Shown here one piece after another: positions 28,429 to 37,790 of a DNA stretch of 64,000 nucleotides. Position numbers and translations under genes: made by a program. The first letter of the stretch is position 1. Each line of letters begins with the position of its first letter. The stretch is from Planctomycetaceae bacterium (GTDB lineage Bacteria > Planctomycetota > Planctomycetia > Planctomycetales > Planctomycetaceae): NCBI GenBank assembly GCA_029243145.1, contig JAQWSQ010000077.1, positions 1 through 64,000 of the forward strand, written 5' to 3'. The notes under the pieces are model-generated. The model did no database searches. It was not told where the DNA came from and saw only the letters and a list, made by a program, of their open reading frames with translations.

Positions 28429-28594
28429 TATGTGTCTCCTGAAATAGGCATTCTCTGCGGTTGTGTTCCTTTCGCGGAACCTCAAACTAGAACCGAGTGA
28501 ATGCCGTGTGTGTGACTTGATATTAAACCCCGAACCAGAGCAAAAAGTCTCGCACAATCTTCAGAATATTTTATTATTCCTGACCGTACGGTCC

Positions 28595-29788
28595 TTAGCG
28601 GGTGTCGTCAGACTGAGTGAGTCCCGTGCCGGGTTGAATGCCTTGATTACCGAACTTGTCCAAAATAGCATCACGGACGTGATCGAGTTGCCGGTCTCGC
28701 GAATTTTCAGAATCGCCGGACAGTAACGATTGCTGAGCCTGACCTTTTTTCAAGTTTGCGACTCCCATCCCCAATAATCGAACCTGCAACCGGCGGTCAG
28801 GAAGACGTTCAGTAAATAGCATGCTCACCGCGTCCCACAATTCGCGTGTTAAATCTGTTGCCACGGGTAAACTGACAGAACGAGTATAAGTCTGGAAATC
28901 TTCGTACCGGATTTTGAGTTGTACGGTGCTCGCTTTGACAGATTGCTGACGTAGGCGGCGGGCGACCTGTTCGGTCAATTGTTGCAAGACAGCTCGCAGA
29001 GTTTCCCGATCAGTGATGTCTTGAGCAAAAGTAGTTTCATGAGAGATCGAGACCGCTTCATGATCGGGAACCACCGGGCGATTGTCTTCTCCACGACAGA
29101 GTCGAGCCAGATGATGACCCACTTTCTCTCCCAAAGTTTCCACCAACGTGTCGGTGGGAAACTGTTTGAGGTCTCCGATGGTGTGGACGCCAAAGGCTTT
29201 CAAGCGACTTTCGGCCTGTTTCCCCACGCCCCAGAGTCGGCGTATCGGCAGGGGATCGAGGAACTCGGCAATCTTGTCGGGTGGAACAATGGTAAAACCA
29301 TTGGGCTTGTCGTGATCGCTGGCAATCTTTGCTAGGAACTTGTTGGGAGCAATTCCCACCGACGCAACCAAGTGGAGTTCGTTTTTGATGCGCGCTCGAA
29401 TCGTATGACCGATTTTGCTGGCAGTGCCATAGAGTTTGAGAGAACCAGTGACATCCAGAAACGCTTCATCCAAAGAGTGAGGTTCGACTAAAGGCGTGAA
29501 TGAACTTAGAATCTCTCGAACTTGATGCCCGACTTGTGCGTACAAAGAAATTCTTGGTTTGACAAAAATTGCCGAGGGGCAGAGTCGATATGCGCGGGAA
29601 GCCGGCATGGCCGAATGGACCCCGAATTCTCTTGCTTCATAACTGGCCGCCGCGACGACACCTCGACCGTTGGGAGAGCCTCCGACGATCACTGGTCGAT
29701 TGCGTAATTCCGGTTGCTCACGTTGTTCGATGGAGGCGTAAAAGGCATCCATATCGACGTGCAGAATGGAACGAGATTGAATGGACAT
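28595..29788 (-). CDS. dinB: DNA polymerase IV
   Basis: This encodes about 397 residues, typical of Y-family polymerase IV. It performs error-prone translesion synthesis. Catalytic motifs are HVDMDAFYASIEQ and SLDEAFLDV with the acidic metal ligands. GVGKQAESRLKAFGVHTIGDL is the thumb helix-hairpin-helix, and a little-finger domain follows. The start is the ATG at 29788, with a GTG at 29794 just upstream. The C-terminus lacks an obvious beta-clamp motif in the last residues I can see. The gene is monocistronic. Confidence 0.95.
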   Translation of the reverse strand: MSIQSRSILHVDMDAFYASIEQREQPELRNRPVIVGGSPNGRGVVAAASYEAREFGVHSAMPASRAYRLCPSAIFVKPRISLYAQVGHQVREILSSFTPLVEPHSLDEAFLDVTGSLKLYGTASKIGHTIRARIKNELHLVASVGIAPNKFLAKIASDHDKPNGFTIVPPDKIAEFLDPLPIRRLWGVGKQAESRLKAFGVHTIGDLKQFPTDTLVETLGEKVGHHLARLCRGEDNRPVVPDHEAVSISHETTFAQDITDRETLRAVLQQLTEQVARRLRQQSVKASTVQLKIRYEDFQTYTRSVSLPVATDLTRELWDAVSMLFTERLPDRRLQVRLLGMGVANLKKGQAQQSLLSGDSENSRDRQLDHVRDAILDKFGNQGIQPGTGLTQSDDTR

Positions 29789-29877
29789 GGCCACATGCCC
29801 CGATAATCGTGGGTGAATAGAGTTTTCTCTATTCTACGTAGAAGGTGACACGGGAAGAAGCCGCGTTTTACATTCGA

Positions 29878-32034
29878 TCAGTGAACCAGCACAAATTCGC
29901 TGGAATTCAGATACGCCCAGAAGATATCCTGCAGCGATTGAGCGTACCGTTCCCGCTGTTGACCATTGCGACTGTTGGCCACATTCTGAGCAACCATTTT
30001 ACGGATCATGGTCATTTCGCGGTCAGTGGGGTATCGGGTGAGTGCCGAGAGTGCCAACTGTCTGATCTTTTCCTGGTCGCTCATGTTTGAGGAAATCAGG
30101 TTCCCGAAGAAGGTCGGCGACTTGTAGCTGATCGCTTCTTCCATGAGATCGCCGTTCATCAGCATGAGCGCCTGAGCGATGGTTCCCGAAAAATGGGTGT
30201 CTTCGTTGTTCTCTTCAGTTTCATAAGCATGGATGAATTGTTGCAGCCATTGGTTTCGTTGTTCTTCAACCGCTTCCCACGATGCGTTTTGAAGTTCTAA
30301 CACGCTCGTCGCGACCAGCAAAGAATTGTAAACCTGCTCGACTGACATGGTTTTGACATACACACGGCTGAAGAGAGGGATCTCACCAAGTTCGGGGTTA
30401 TCGATGTCATTCACATCGGTCAGACGACTGGTACGACCATAAGCATCCGACAAGCAGATCCATTTCATCAAGCGTTTTTGATCGTAACCCGAGGCGACGA
30501 ACTCGCGGGCCAGTCGATCAAGTAATTCGGGATGAGAGGCGGGGTTGTGAGGGCCCATGTCGTCAACAGGATTTGTGAATCCGAAACCAAAAAAGTGTTT
30601 CCAGGCTCGATTCACAAAGGCCTCGGCGATTTGTGGTTTCTCACCCGCGGAGAGAAGTTTGGCCAGTTCTACTCGGCGATTGGTGCTGGCATCGTCGTTG
30701 ATTTTTACGCCGTTATAGATGGGGAACGCAGGCTGCACGCGACCTTGACGATTCTCAAAAAACGTGGGCCCATCGGCATCCGGTTTGGTGACCAGAGAAA
30801 CGGTTTGCAACATGTTTCCGGTGGTCGGGTCACGATGTCGTTCGACGACTTTCGCGGTTTGCTTGAAGAAACTGTTGAGTTCCCAGAACTGATTTTGCTT
30901 GGAATCATTAAAAGGATGATCGTGACACTGCGTGCATTGCACGTTGGTGCCCAGGAATAGGCGTGACGCAATGGCGGTTGCCGGCACAGCTTGATTGTTG
31001 ACGTGTGCTAACAGAAAACCACTGGCGAGATTGTCTTGTGTCGAACCTTCTGCCGAGATGACCGATGCGACAATTTTGTCCCACGGTCGATTTTCACGAA
31101 AGCTGTCTCGTAAAAACTTCGTCAGAGCTTCACGATACTCGGCTCGATCAGGAGTCCGACCCACCATCAGGTTAGCCCAGATGGTCGACCAGTTGGTGAT
31201 ATACTCAGACCGTTGCAGGAGTGTTTCGACCAGCTTTTCGCGTTTAAGAGCATCTTTACTAGCGAGAAACCGCGAGGCTTCATCAACCGTGGGGATCTGG
31301 CCGATCAAATCGAGATGGACACGCCTGAGCCATTCTGCATCATCGGCTTGCGGAGAGGGGACGATCTGGTTGGCATCCCAACTGCTTCTCAACTCCGTAT
31401 TGACGAAGGTCAGAATCGTGGCATTTGAAGCGCCGGCAGAAATGGTTTTGCCAGTTGATTGCTCGGCTGAAATCTCGGCAACAGTCGCCGGGTTGTCAGC
31501 ATGATCTGTCGAATTTGATTTCTGAGGCTTCAGACCGACGACCGCTTGGATAATGGCAGGCTTGCGTGTGCCGTTGCCAACCGGTGTTTTCTCGGGAGGT
31601 GTTTGAGGAGTCTGGTCCGTCGATGATTCAACGGTGTTGGCCAGAGTCTCTGAAGGGGATGGTTGTGGTCCAGGGGCGGGATCACCGGTGAGTAAAACTC
31701 CCACGATGAGTGCCATCACCGCCACCACACCGACAGTCCACGAAGTTCGTTGCAGGCGGCGAGGCGTTGAGAGAGCTTGAGTGGAGTATCGTTTGACGGG
31801 CTCTGGAGATTGCTGTGAAAATTGTGCAAGTTCAGCAGTAGATTCGGAACTGACGGCGGTATCCCAGTAGAGCAAGCCGTGCAGTACCATATACTCGCGA
31901 TACAGTTTGCGAGCAGAATCATTTCCTGTCAGCAGTTCTTCCAGTCGTACAGATTGCTCGCCAGACAAACGATCTTCGCAGGCCGCTTCGAGCAGCTTTA
32001 GAAGTTCGGGATGTCGGTTTTGAGCCGCGCTCAT
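29878..32034 (-). CDS. Anti-sigma-like / DUF1549-DUF1553 fusion protein
   Basis: This encodes about 718 residues. The ATG at 32034 overlaps the sigma factor stop (ATGA) and follows CCAGGA. Residues 1-60 (LLEAACEDRLSGEQSVRLEELLTGN with YREYMVLHGLLYWD) match the cytoplasmic head of planctomycete FecR-like anti-sigma proteins. One transmembrane helix spans about 100-117 (SWTVGVVAVMALIVGVLLTG), followed by a Pro/Thr linker. The periplasmic part has DUF1549 (LRRVHLDLIGQIPTVDEA, with CTQCHDHPFND near residue 366) and DUF1553 (AEAFVNRAWKHFFGFGFTNPVDDMGPHNPASHPELLD). CTQCH resembles a heme c attachment site. Coupling to the sigma gene suggests the protein senses periplasmic state, which is inference. 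Confidence 0.85.
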   Translation of the reverse strand: MSAAQNRHPELLKLLEAACEDRLSGEQSVRLEELLTGNDSARKLYREYMVLHGLLYWDTAVSSESTAELAQFSQQSPEPVKRYSTQALSTPRRLQRTSWTVGVVAVMALIVGVLLTGDPAPGPQPSPSETLANTVESSTDQTPQTPPEKTPVGNGTRKPAIIQAVVGLKPQKSNSTDHADNPATVAEISAEQSTGKTISAGASNATILTFVNTELRSSWDANQIVPSPQADDAEWLRRVHLDLIGQIPTVDEASRFLASKDALKREKLVETLLQRSEYITNWSTIWANLMVGRTPDRAEYREALTKFLRDSFRENRPWDKIVASVISAEGSTQDNLASGFLLAHVNNQAVPATAIASRLFLGTNVQCTQCHDHPFNDSKQNQFWELNSFFKQTAKVVERHRDPTTGNMLQTVSLVTKPDADGPTFFENRQGRVQPAFPIYNGVKINDDASTNRRVELAKLLSAGEKPQIAEAFVNRAWKHFFGFGFTNPVDDMGPHNPASHPELLDRLAREFVASGYDQKRLMKWICLSDAYGRTSRLTDVNDIDNPELGEIPLFSRVYVKTMSVEQVYNSLLVATSVLELQNASWEAVEEQRNQWLQQFIHAYETEENNEDTHFSGTIAQALMLMNGDLMEEAISYKSPTFFGNLISSNMSDQEKIRQLALSALTRYPTDREMTMIRKMVAQNVANSRNGQQRERYAQSLQDIFWAYLNSSEFVLVH

Positions 32035-32600
32035 GTTCCTGGTTCCAAGGTCGTCATTTCTCGACGAATACATTCCATCAACGCTCGGCGTATCCGCCCC
32101 AGTGATTGATAGACGGAATTGATCGGTCGTCCGATGCTTTCGGCTGCTCCCTTACCCGATTGGCCGGGAGCGTATCGAAGTTGGACAAGTTCCAAATCTT
32201 CAGAGTTCAGTTTTTGTAAACAATGAGTCAACGCTTCTCTGCGAAGTTCCCATTCGATGGATTCATCGAGAGTCTCTTCGGCAATCTGCTGCATCAAATC
32301 ATCACTGAAATAATGTTTGTCACGTCTGTTTCGGTCGAGCCATTTGAGAACTTCATAACGGGCGATTTGACAGGCCCAAGCTTTGAAGTTCGTGCCGGGT
32401 TCGAATTGTTCAAATTTGTTCCAAATGACCAGGTTGGTTTCTTGCAGAATCTCTTCTGCTTCCACCGCGTTGGAAATTTGTGAGAGGATAAAGAGGAATA
32501 CGGGACGCTGTTGCCGAGTGAACTCTTTGATAAATTCCGCATCAGGAATAGTTGCGGAGGATTCTCCAGAATAAGGTTTCGGGTTCAGGGCGTCATTCAC
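32031..32600 (-). CDS. ECF-type sigma factor, planctomycete group
   Basis: This encodes 189 residues. Sigma region 2 is FIKEFTRQQRPVFLFILSQ with AEEILQETNLVIWNKFEQFEPGTNFKAWACQIARYEVLKW, and region 4 is LVQLRYAPGQSGKGAAESIGRPINSVYQSLGRIRRAL. It directs RNA polymerase to specific promoters. The stop overlaps the start of the anti-sigma-like DUF1549/DUF1553 gene. By the usual rule it should be held inactive by the head of that protein and may control its own operon. Confidence 0.93.
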   Translation of the reverse strand: MNDALNPKPYSGESSATIPDAEFIKEFTRQQRPVFLFILSQISNAVEAEEILQETNLVIWNKFEQFEPGTNFKAWACQIARYEVLKWLDRNRRDKHYFSDDLMQQIAEETLDESIEWELRREALTHCLQKLNSEDLELVQLRYAPGQSGKGAAESIGRPINSVYQSLGRIRRALMECIRREMTTLEPGT

Positions 32601-32651
32601 GGGTGATACTCGCGGGCAACGAATCGATTAACCTGAGGTTTTTATCTCTCT

Positions 32652-32686
32652 AAAAAAACGGGGGACGATTGAAAACCGCCCCCCGT
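32652..32686 (-). terminator. Rho-independent terminator after the DUF1501 gene
   Basis: On the minus strand, CACGGGGGGCGG pairs with CGTCCCCCGT across an A/T loop and is followed by seven T residues. It closes the DUF1549/DUF1501 operon and separates it from the sigma factor gene. Confidence 0.8.
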
Positions 32687-32712
32687 GAAATTCTGTCAAC
32701 AACGGTCGGCGA

Positions 32713-34011
32713 TTATCCGATCAGTTCGGCAATCGGGGGTTGACCATTAGCAAGCTTCATCGGACGACCACGTTTTGAGGTGTGGACCGTATCGAGAGGA
32801 ATACCGAGAGCATGAGCCACAGAAGCCCAGATATTTCCTGGGACGTAGCTTTGACCTTCGATGCCAATACCGTCTTTATCGGTGGAACCAATCGCTTGGC
32901 CACCTTTAAGGCCACCACCACCAACGACAGCCGACCAACTGGCTGCCCAGTGATCACGACCGACGTTCTGGTTGATTCGTGGTGTGCGACCGAACTCACC
33001 CATCCAGACGATGGTTGTGTGTTCGAGCAAACCACGCATTTTCAGGTCGGCAACCAATGCACTCATTGCCGTATCGAGTTGAGGCAGACGCTGATCGCGA
33101 AGTGTGTTGAACACATCGTTGTGCAGGTCCCAGCCACCCATGTCGACTTCGACAAAAGGTACGCCACTTTCAACAAGACGACGAGCCAACAGGCAACCTT
33201 CACCAAAACGGTTCGCACCCATACCCATGCCGGCACCACCGCCGCCGACACCGTACATTTGCTTGACTTGATCAGACTCTTGAGCCACTTCAAAGGCTCG
33301 CATTTGATCGGAAGTCATCAGATTCACAGCTTTCTGATAAACTTCTTTGTGAGCTTTCGGGAACTCTCCACGATTGGAGTTGATGAAGTTCGACTCAATC
33401 TCGCCCAACATCGCAAGGCGTTGTCCAAGGCGACCGGTTTCATTGCTTTGACCAGCGTTCTGGATTTGTCCATTGCTTTGCACCATGAACGGAGCATGAC
33501 TCATGCCGAGATAACCCGGTCCCATGCTACTTCCACCGACCGAAACGAAACTGGGAATTTCCAGATCTTTGCGGCTGCTGGCAAGTTCGTGACTGGCAAC
33601 CGAACCGAAGGTCGGGTGAATCACGGTGGGGTTAGGGACGTATGAGGTGTGCATGAAGTAGCGACCACGACCGTGATCGGCTTCACGAGTGCTCATGGAA
33701 CGAACGATGGAAAGTTCATCCATGACGCCGGCAGTTTTTGACATGTGTTCTGAAATCTGCATGTCGCCTTTGGTCGAAACCGGTTGGAATTCACCACCGT
33801 TTTTCGAACCAGGTTTGAGATCCCAGATATCGATTGTTGGAGGACCACCACTCATCCAAAGAAGGATACAGGCCTTTTGGTTCTTGCGAACAGTTTGAGC
33901 GTTGGCTTTTACATGGTTGATGAACTGCATCGCAGGCAAAATTGTTGCCCCAGCAGCCATATGCCGCATGAAGTGCCGACGGTCCATGCCATCAGGAACA
34001 GGAAGATTCAT
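32713..34011 (-). CDS. DUF1501 family protein
   Basis: This encodes 432 residues. The N-terminus has a Tat-like signal ([20 protein letters not shown]). The DUF1501 domain shows [21 protein letters not shown], a recurrent [14 protein letters not shown] segment and [20 protein letters not shown]. The family is alkaline-phosphatase/sulfatase-like in outline and almost always pairs with DUF1549/DUF1553 genes, as here. Its biochemical role is unknown, and it is thought to be exported. It ends just before a terminator. Confidence 0.9.
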   Translation of the reverse strand: MNLPVPDGMDRRHFMRHMAAGATILPAMQFINHVKANAQTVRKNQKACILLWMSGGPPTIDIWDLKPGSKNGGEFQPVSTKGDMQISEHMSKTAGVMDELSIVRSMSTREADHGRGRYFMHTSYVPNPTVIHPTFGSVASHELASSRKDLEIPSFVSVGGSSMGPGYLGMSHAPFMVQSNGQIQNAGQSNETGRLGQRLAMLGEIESNFINSNRGEFPKAHKEVYQKAVNLMTSDQMRAFEVAQESDQVKQMYGVGGGGAGMGMGANRFGEGCLLARRLVESGVPFVEVDMGGWDLHNDVFNTLRDQRLPQLDTAMSALVADLKMRGLLEHTTIVWMGEFGRTPRINQNVGRDHWAASWSAVVGGGGLKGGQAIGSTDKDGIGIEGQSYVPGNIWASVAHALGIPLDTVHTSKRGRPMKLANGQPPIAELIG

Positions 34012-34101
34012 GTTAGTCTCCGAAAAAAAAGGGTTGATTCAATTCTCTGCAAAATTGATTACAGAGGTTATCTTGAAAAAGCGTGGTTATCTTCAAAAAG
34101 C

Positions 34102-35778
34102 TTAGTGGTTGACGATAAACTCGTTTGAGTTCAATAGAGCCCACAGAACATCCTGATAAGCGAGTGCTTTGTTAGGACTGCTGCGGAACAGTTTGGAAAT
34201 GCTGGACAGTTCGCGACCGTTGGGGTAGCGAGACAGTGTTGCCAAGTAGATGTCTTTGACTTTATTAACGTCGCTGCCCGAAGAAGCGGCGATTTCCGTC
34301 AAGAAACTACCCCGCTCAAGACTTGTCGCTTCAGTTACGAGCCGCCCATTCATCATCATCAAGGCTTGCGGAATGCTGCCGTTAAAAGATGTGCTGGAGT
34401 CGTTTTCATCATCACCGAACAGAGTGATGAATTCTCCCAACCACCGTTGACGTTGTTGCTCTGAGGCCTCGAAGTTACGAGATCCTGATTTGTGAGCGTT
34501 GGTGGCGATAATCAAGGAATCGTACAATTGTTCGACTTCCATCGCTTTGACATACATGTGGCTGAACAGCGGGATTTCTCCGGCTGCCGGGTTATCAATT
34601 TCGTTCTCTTTGCTGAACTGACTGGTCAGGTTGTAGGCTTCGGTGTTGGCGATCCAGCGGACCAGTTGTTTGACATCGTAGCCACTCTCGACGAATGAGT
34701 TCGTCAGCAATTCCATCACCTCTGGATGAGACGGAGGATTATGCGGTCCCATGTCGTCAACAGGCTTGGTGAATCCGTAGCCGAAGAAATGACCCCACAT
34801 GCGGTTAACCATGGCTGCAGCCACCATTTTGTCAGTATCAGTTTGGAGAAGTTCTCCAAACTCCTTACGGCGGTCAACATGTTTGGCAGGATCAATTTTG
34901 TGACTGTTGAAAACGGGGTAAGCAGGACGAACTTCGCCATTACGACGTTCAAAGAAGACTTCTTCCTGATCGACGTTACGCCAAGTCACTTCGACAAAAT
35001 CGACCACCATGCGTCCAGAATCTTCATCATACTTGCGCTGAATATCTTTGGCGGTTTGACGGAAGATACTGTTATAAGACCAAAACTGATCCTGTTTCCA
35101 ATCGTTAAATGGATGATCGTGGCATTGAGTACATTGGACCTGGATGCCGAGAAACAACTTCGTGAAATCGGCAGTTAACTGAACCCCTTCATCGGGCATT
35201 TCCATCTGAGCGAGAATGAAGTTGACGGCTCCGTTTTCTTCAAAGTTGCCTTCTGCGGTCACGATGTCTTTCACGACTTCGTTCCACGGACGGTTGCGAG
35301 CAAAGACTTCGCGGTAAAACTTGTCCATCCCCAAGCGACTCACTTCATCGCGGTCTCCCCGGTTGCGGAACCCACGGCCGATACTGTTGTTGGTCCAGAT
35401 GGTTGTCCAGTTGCGGACGTAATCAGGATCATCCAGTAATTGATCGACAACCTTGGAGCGTTTCGCCGCATCTTTGGAGGCGACGAATTCTTTCACGGTT
35501 TCCATCGGAGGAATATGTCCGACAACATCGAGATAAACTCGACGTAACCATTCCGCATCATCGGCAACAGCCGAAGGCTTGATCAGGTTATCGTCCCAAG
35601 AGCGACGGATCAGTTGATTGACCTCTTTGATCAATACTTCGTTGGAACCAGTGGAGAACTCGGCTTCTTCCGCAGCCTGTGCTGAAACTCCAGACATTGC
35701 GGAGAGAATCGCCAGTCCACCGCACAGGACCAACATTCGTGTGCGAATTTGTGAAATCAGTTGTGTTGCGGGCTTCAT
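34102..35778 (-). CDS. Secreted DUF1549/DUF1553 protein
   Basis: This encodes about 558 residues. A signal peptide (MLVLCGGLAILSAMSGVSAQA) follows a basic N-tail. DUF1549 carries LRRVYLDVVGHIPPMETVKEF and the heme-like CTQCHDHPFNDWKQDQFW near residue 215. DUF1553 carries VNRMWGHFFGYGFTKPVDDMGPHNPPSHPEVME. It is the signal-peptide counterpart of the membrane-anchored fusion at 29878 and closely similar along its length, so the two are paralogues. It lies upstream of the DUF1501 gene with a 90-base gap, the usual operon pair. The molecular function of the pair is unknown. Confidence 0.92.
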   Translation of the reverse strand: MKPATQLISQIRTRMLVLCGGLAILSAMSGVSAQAAEEAEFSTGSNEVLIKEVNQLIRRSWDDNLIKPSAVADDAEWLRRVYLDVVGHIPPMETVKEFVASKDAAKRSKVVDQLLDDPDYVRNWTTIWTNNSIGRGFRNRGDRDEVSRLGMDKFYREVFARNRPWNEVVKDIVTAEGNFEENGAVNFILAQMEMPDEGVQLTADFTKLFLGIQVQCTQCHDHPFNDWKQDQFWSYNSIFRQTAKDIQRKYDEDSGRMVVDFVEVTWRNVDQEEVFFERRNGEVRPAYPVFNSHKIDPAKHVDRRKEFGELLQTDTDKMVAAAMVNRMWGHFFGYGFTKPVDDMGPHNPPSHPEVMELLTNSFVESGYDVKQLVRWIANTEAYNLTSQFSKENEIDNPAAGEIPLFSHMYVKAMEVEQLYDSLIIATNAHKSGSRNFEASEQQRQRWLGEFITLFGDDENDSSTSFNGSIPQALMMMNGRLVTEATSLERGSFLTEIAASSGSDVNKVKDIYLATLSRYPNGRELSSISKLFRSSPNKALAYQDVLWALLNSNEFIVNH

Positions 35779-36087
35779 CATGGATTACCTTAATTGTTTC
35801 GTGGTTCGCAGATGACAGAAACTGAGTGATCTCGTAAAGCGTTGTCGTCGCCTTATGGCTTTTCATCAATGAACGTAAACTGTGTCTGCTATAAGATTAC
35901 CAGATCTTTGCGGAAGATCCTTCGACGCATTCCGGGAAAAAACTTCAAGACTTGATAATAAGATATAAGTCTCATCTATCAAATAGTATATGTCGAAACC
36001 GTAGGGAGTTCTGGGGTGAATAGCGTCATCTCCTTCTGGGTTAGAAAATGTCGTAAGATATTATTATATAATAGGATACAGGATTAA
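35779..36087. other. AT-rich divergent promoter region
   Basis: This spacer lies between the DUF1549/DUF1553 operon and the SDR gene. It is notably AT-rich near 35950-36080. No repeats or genes are visible apart from the -10 candidate at 36067. Confidence 0.4.
36067..36072 (+). promoter_or_regulatory. Candidate -10 box for the SDR gene
   Basis: TATAAT lies 15 bases before the start codon. No good -35 box stands at the normal spacing, and the leader would be very short, so this is a weak call. Confidence 0.3.
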
Positions 36088-36876
36088 ATGACGGTAAAAA
36101 GATTTTCTGGAAAAACTTCAATTATTACCGGTGGAGAATCGGGAATTGGCCGTTCCACGGCTGTTTTAATGGCCGAAGAGGGTGCGAATGTCTATTTGAC
36201 CGACATTCGGCAACTTCCTGAAAACGCTTCTCGTTATCTCGAATTGGGGATTTCTCGCAGCACGGGTGATGTCCGCGAGGAAGCAGTTCTTCAACAGTTA
36301 GTGGACCGGGCGGTTGTCGAGACGGGGCGTCTGGATCTGTTCGTCAATAACGCGGGTGTGGGAATGGTGAAGCCGGTCACCGAGGTAACAGAAGAAGACT
36401 GGGACTTTTGCATGGGAGTGAATCTCAAAGGTGCGTTCTTTGGTTGCAAGCATGCGATCAAACAGATGCTCAAGGGCGATGGTGGATCAATTGTCAATGT
36501 TGCCAGTAATGCGGGGTTGTTGCCGAGGGCACATGACCCTCTCTATTCGACCAGTAAACAGGCCGTCGTGGGCATGACGAAAAGTCTTGCACTGTGTCAT
36601 GCCAAAGATCGGATACGAATCAATGCGGTTTGTCCTGGACCAGTTGGCTCTACTGGAATGATGGATGCCGACATCGAGAAGGCTGACGATTCTGATCAAT
36701 TTATTCGCAATGTAATTCACGCCAGCCCGGGAGCCGCTGCCTGGAATCGAATGATCACTCCTGAAGAGGTCGCCGAGTCTATTGCGTGGTTGTGCAGTGA
36801 CGCGGCCCTCATGGTAACCGGGACGATGTTGGCAATTGACGGAGGCAAATCTTTGGGTGTTCCTCCCGCGAGTTAA
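36088..36876 (+). CDS. SDR-family oxidoreductase
   Basis: This encodes 262 residues. It is a classical short-chain dehydrogenase with TGGESGIG (14-21) for the NAD(P) site and an acidic Asp at the end of the second strand (LTDIR), which favours NAD. NNAGVG is present, and the catalytic Tyr153/Lys157 lie in YSTSKQ. PGPVGSTGM forms the substrate loop and GTMLAIDGG the C-terminal signature. The substrate is unknown. The gene is followed by a terminator shared with the convergent lipoprotein gene. Confidence 0.93.
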   Translation: MTVKRFSGKTSIITGGESGIGRSTAVLMAEEGANVYLTDIRQLPENASRYLELGISRSTGDVREEAVLQQLVDRAVVETGRLDLFVNNAGVGMVKPVTEVTEEDWDFCMGVNLKGAFFGCKHAIKQMLKGDGGSIVNVASNAGLLPRAHDPLYSTSKQAVVGMTKSLALCHAKDRIRINAVCPGPVGSTGMMDADIEKADDSDQFIRNVIHASPGAAAWNRMITPEEVAESIAWLCSDAALMVTGTMLAIDGGKSLGVPPAS

Positions 36877-36882
36877 AAGCGA

Positions 36883-36919
36883 AAAGCCAGTGAGAGCTCC
36901 ACCTCTCGACTGACTTTTT
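36883..36919 (+). terminator. Terminator between convergent genes
   Basis: The stem CAGT-GAGAG pairs with CTCTC-ACTG with one bulged G, preceded by AAAA and followed by CTTTTT, so it could work on both strands. It lies 7 bases after the SDR stop. Confidence 0.65.
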
Positions 36920-36949
36920 ACTCTTCAGCATTCAGGAAAGAATGTGCGG

Positions 36950-37534
36950 TTAGCCTTGGAACGGTTTCAGGACAGGAACCGAAGGGCCTTCGAGTGGAGA
37001 AGGAACCACATAGCTGGCTGGGGGTATGGTGGTTGATGTTTCCGAAGGAAGTGCTTCAGGTTCGGCGGCAGGCGCAGGAACCGGTTTCATCGGCTGCATC
37101 GGCGTCGGAACATTCTCGGTTTTCAATGTTCTGGAGGGCATGGGAGTCCCCTCAATTCTGTCGAACTCTTCGGGCGAGACGTAAGTTTCCATCGGTCCAC
37201 TGGGACTAAAACTTGGTGTGCCCGGATAAGAGTGAGAGTTGTTGCAAGGACAGTCGGAGGATCCACCGCCGTAAACATGTGAGCCGTGGCTCGGCATGAT
37301 GTCGTCATTCCCACAACCGCATTGTGACTTCTGTTTTTTCTGCTTGCAGCCGCAATCATCATCTTTATGGAAGATGTTTTTGATTTTGCCCAAGCAGCCA
37401 TCATTATTTTGAACCAAGCCTGTGCACGGATCATACGCGGTTGAGTTGTTGTAATAGCCACATTGATCGTGGCAGCAACCGGTTGCCAAGGCGGCGACCA
37501 ACAAAGAGGCGAACATCCAATTTCGATTGCTCAT
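36950..37534 (-). CDS. Cys-rich lipoprotein of unknown function
   Basis: This encodes 194 residues. The signal MSNRNWMFASLLVAALATGC has a lipobox at Cys20. The first half of the mature protein is rich in Cys, Gly and Asn with several CxC and CC groups (CCHDQCGYY, DDDCGCKQKK, SQCGCGND, DCPCNNS). The second half is Pro/Glu-rich and likely disordered. I see no known domain. Metal binding or disulfide cross-linking in the planctomycete envelope is possible. Confidence 0.65.
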   Translation of the reverse strand: MSNRNWMFASLLVAALATGCCHDQCGYYNNSTAYDPCTGLVQNNDGCLGKIKNIFHKDDDCGCKQKKQKSQCGCGNDDIMPSHGSHVYGGGSSDCPCNNSHSYPGTPSFSPSGPMETYVSPEEFDRIEGTPMPSRTLKTENVPTPMQPMKPVPAPAAEPEALPSETSTTIPPASYVVPSPLEGPSVPVLKPFQG

Positions 37535-37790
37535 CGCAAAGTATCCTGAATTTCGTATCTGATTGACCTAATCACCGGCTCGAAGTCGATGCCGGCTATG
37601 AGAAAGCATCGGCTGTGAAGCTTGGTAAACTTTAACGGTCGTCACGATTTTTTCGGATTTAGGGATGATTGATGAGTATGAGCCTGAGAGTGGACTCCAA
37701 GTCGCAGGCCAGGAATGCTGAATTGGAAACTTCAGTCTTGAAAATCAGTTTCCCATTGATGTTTGATCTGCCTCCGTCAATTCTGTGAGA

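Noticed and set aside
32782-33645. Plus-strand frame of 287 codons antisense to the DUF1501 gene
   Set aside because: Thr/His-rich composition is what complementing the DUF1501 codons gives, and no start signal is seen.
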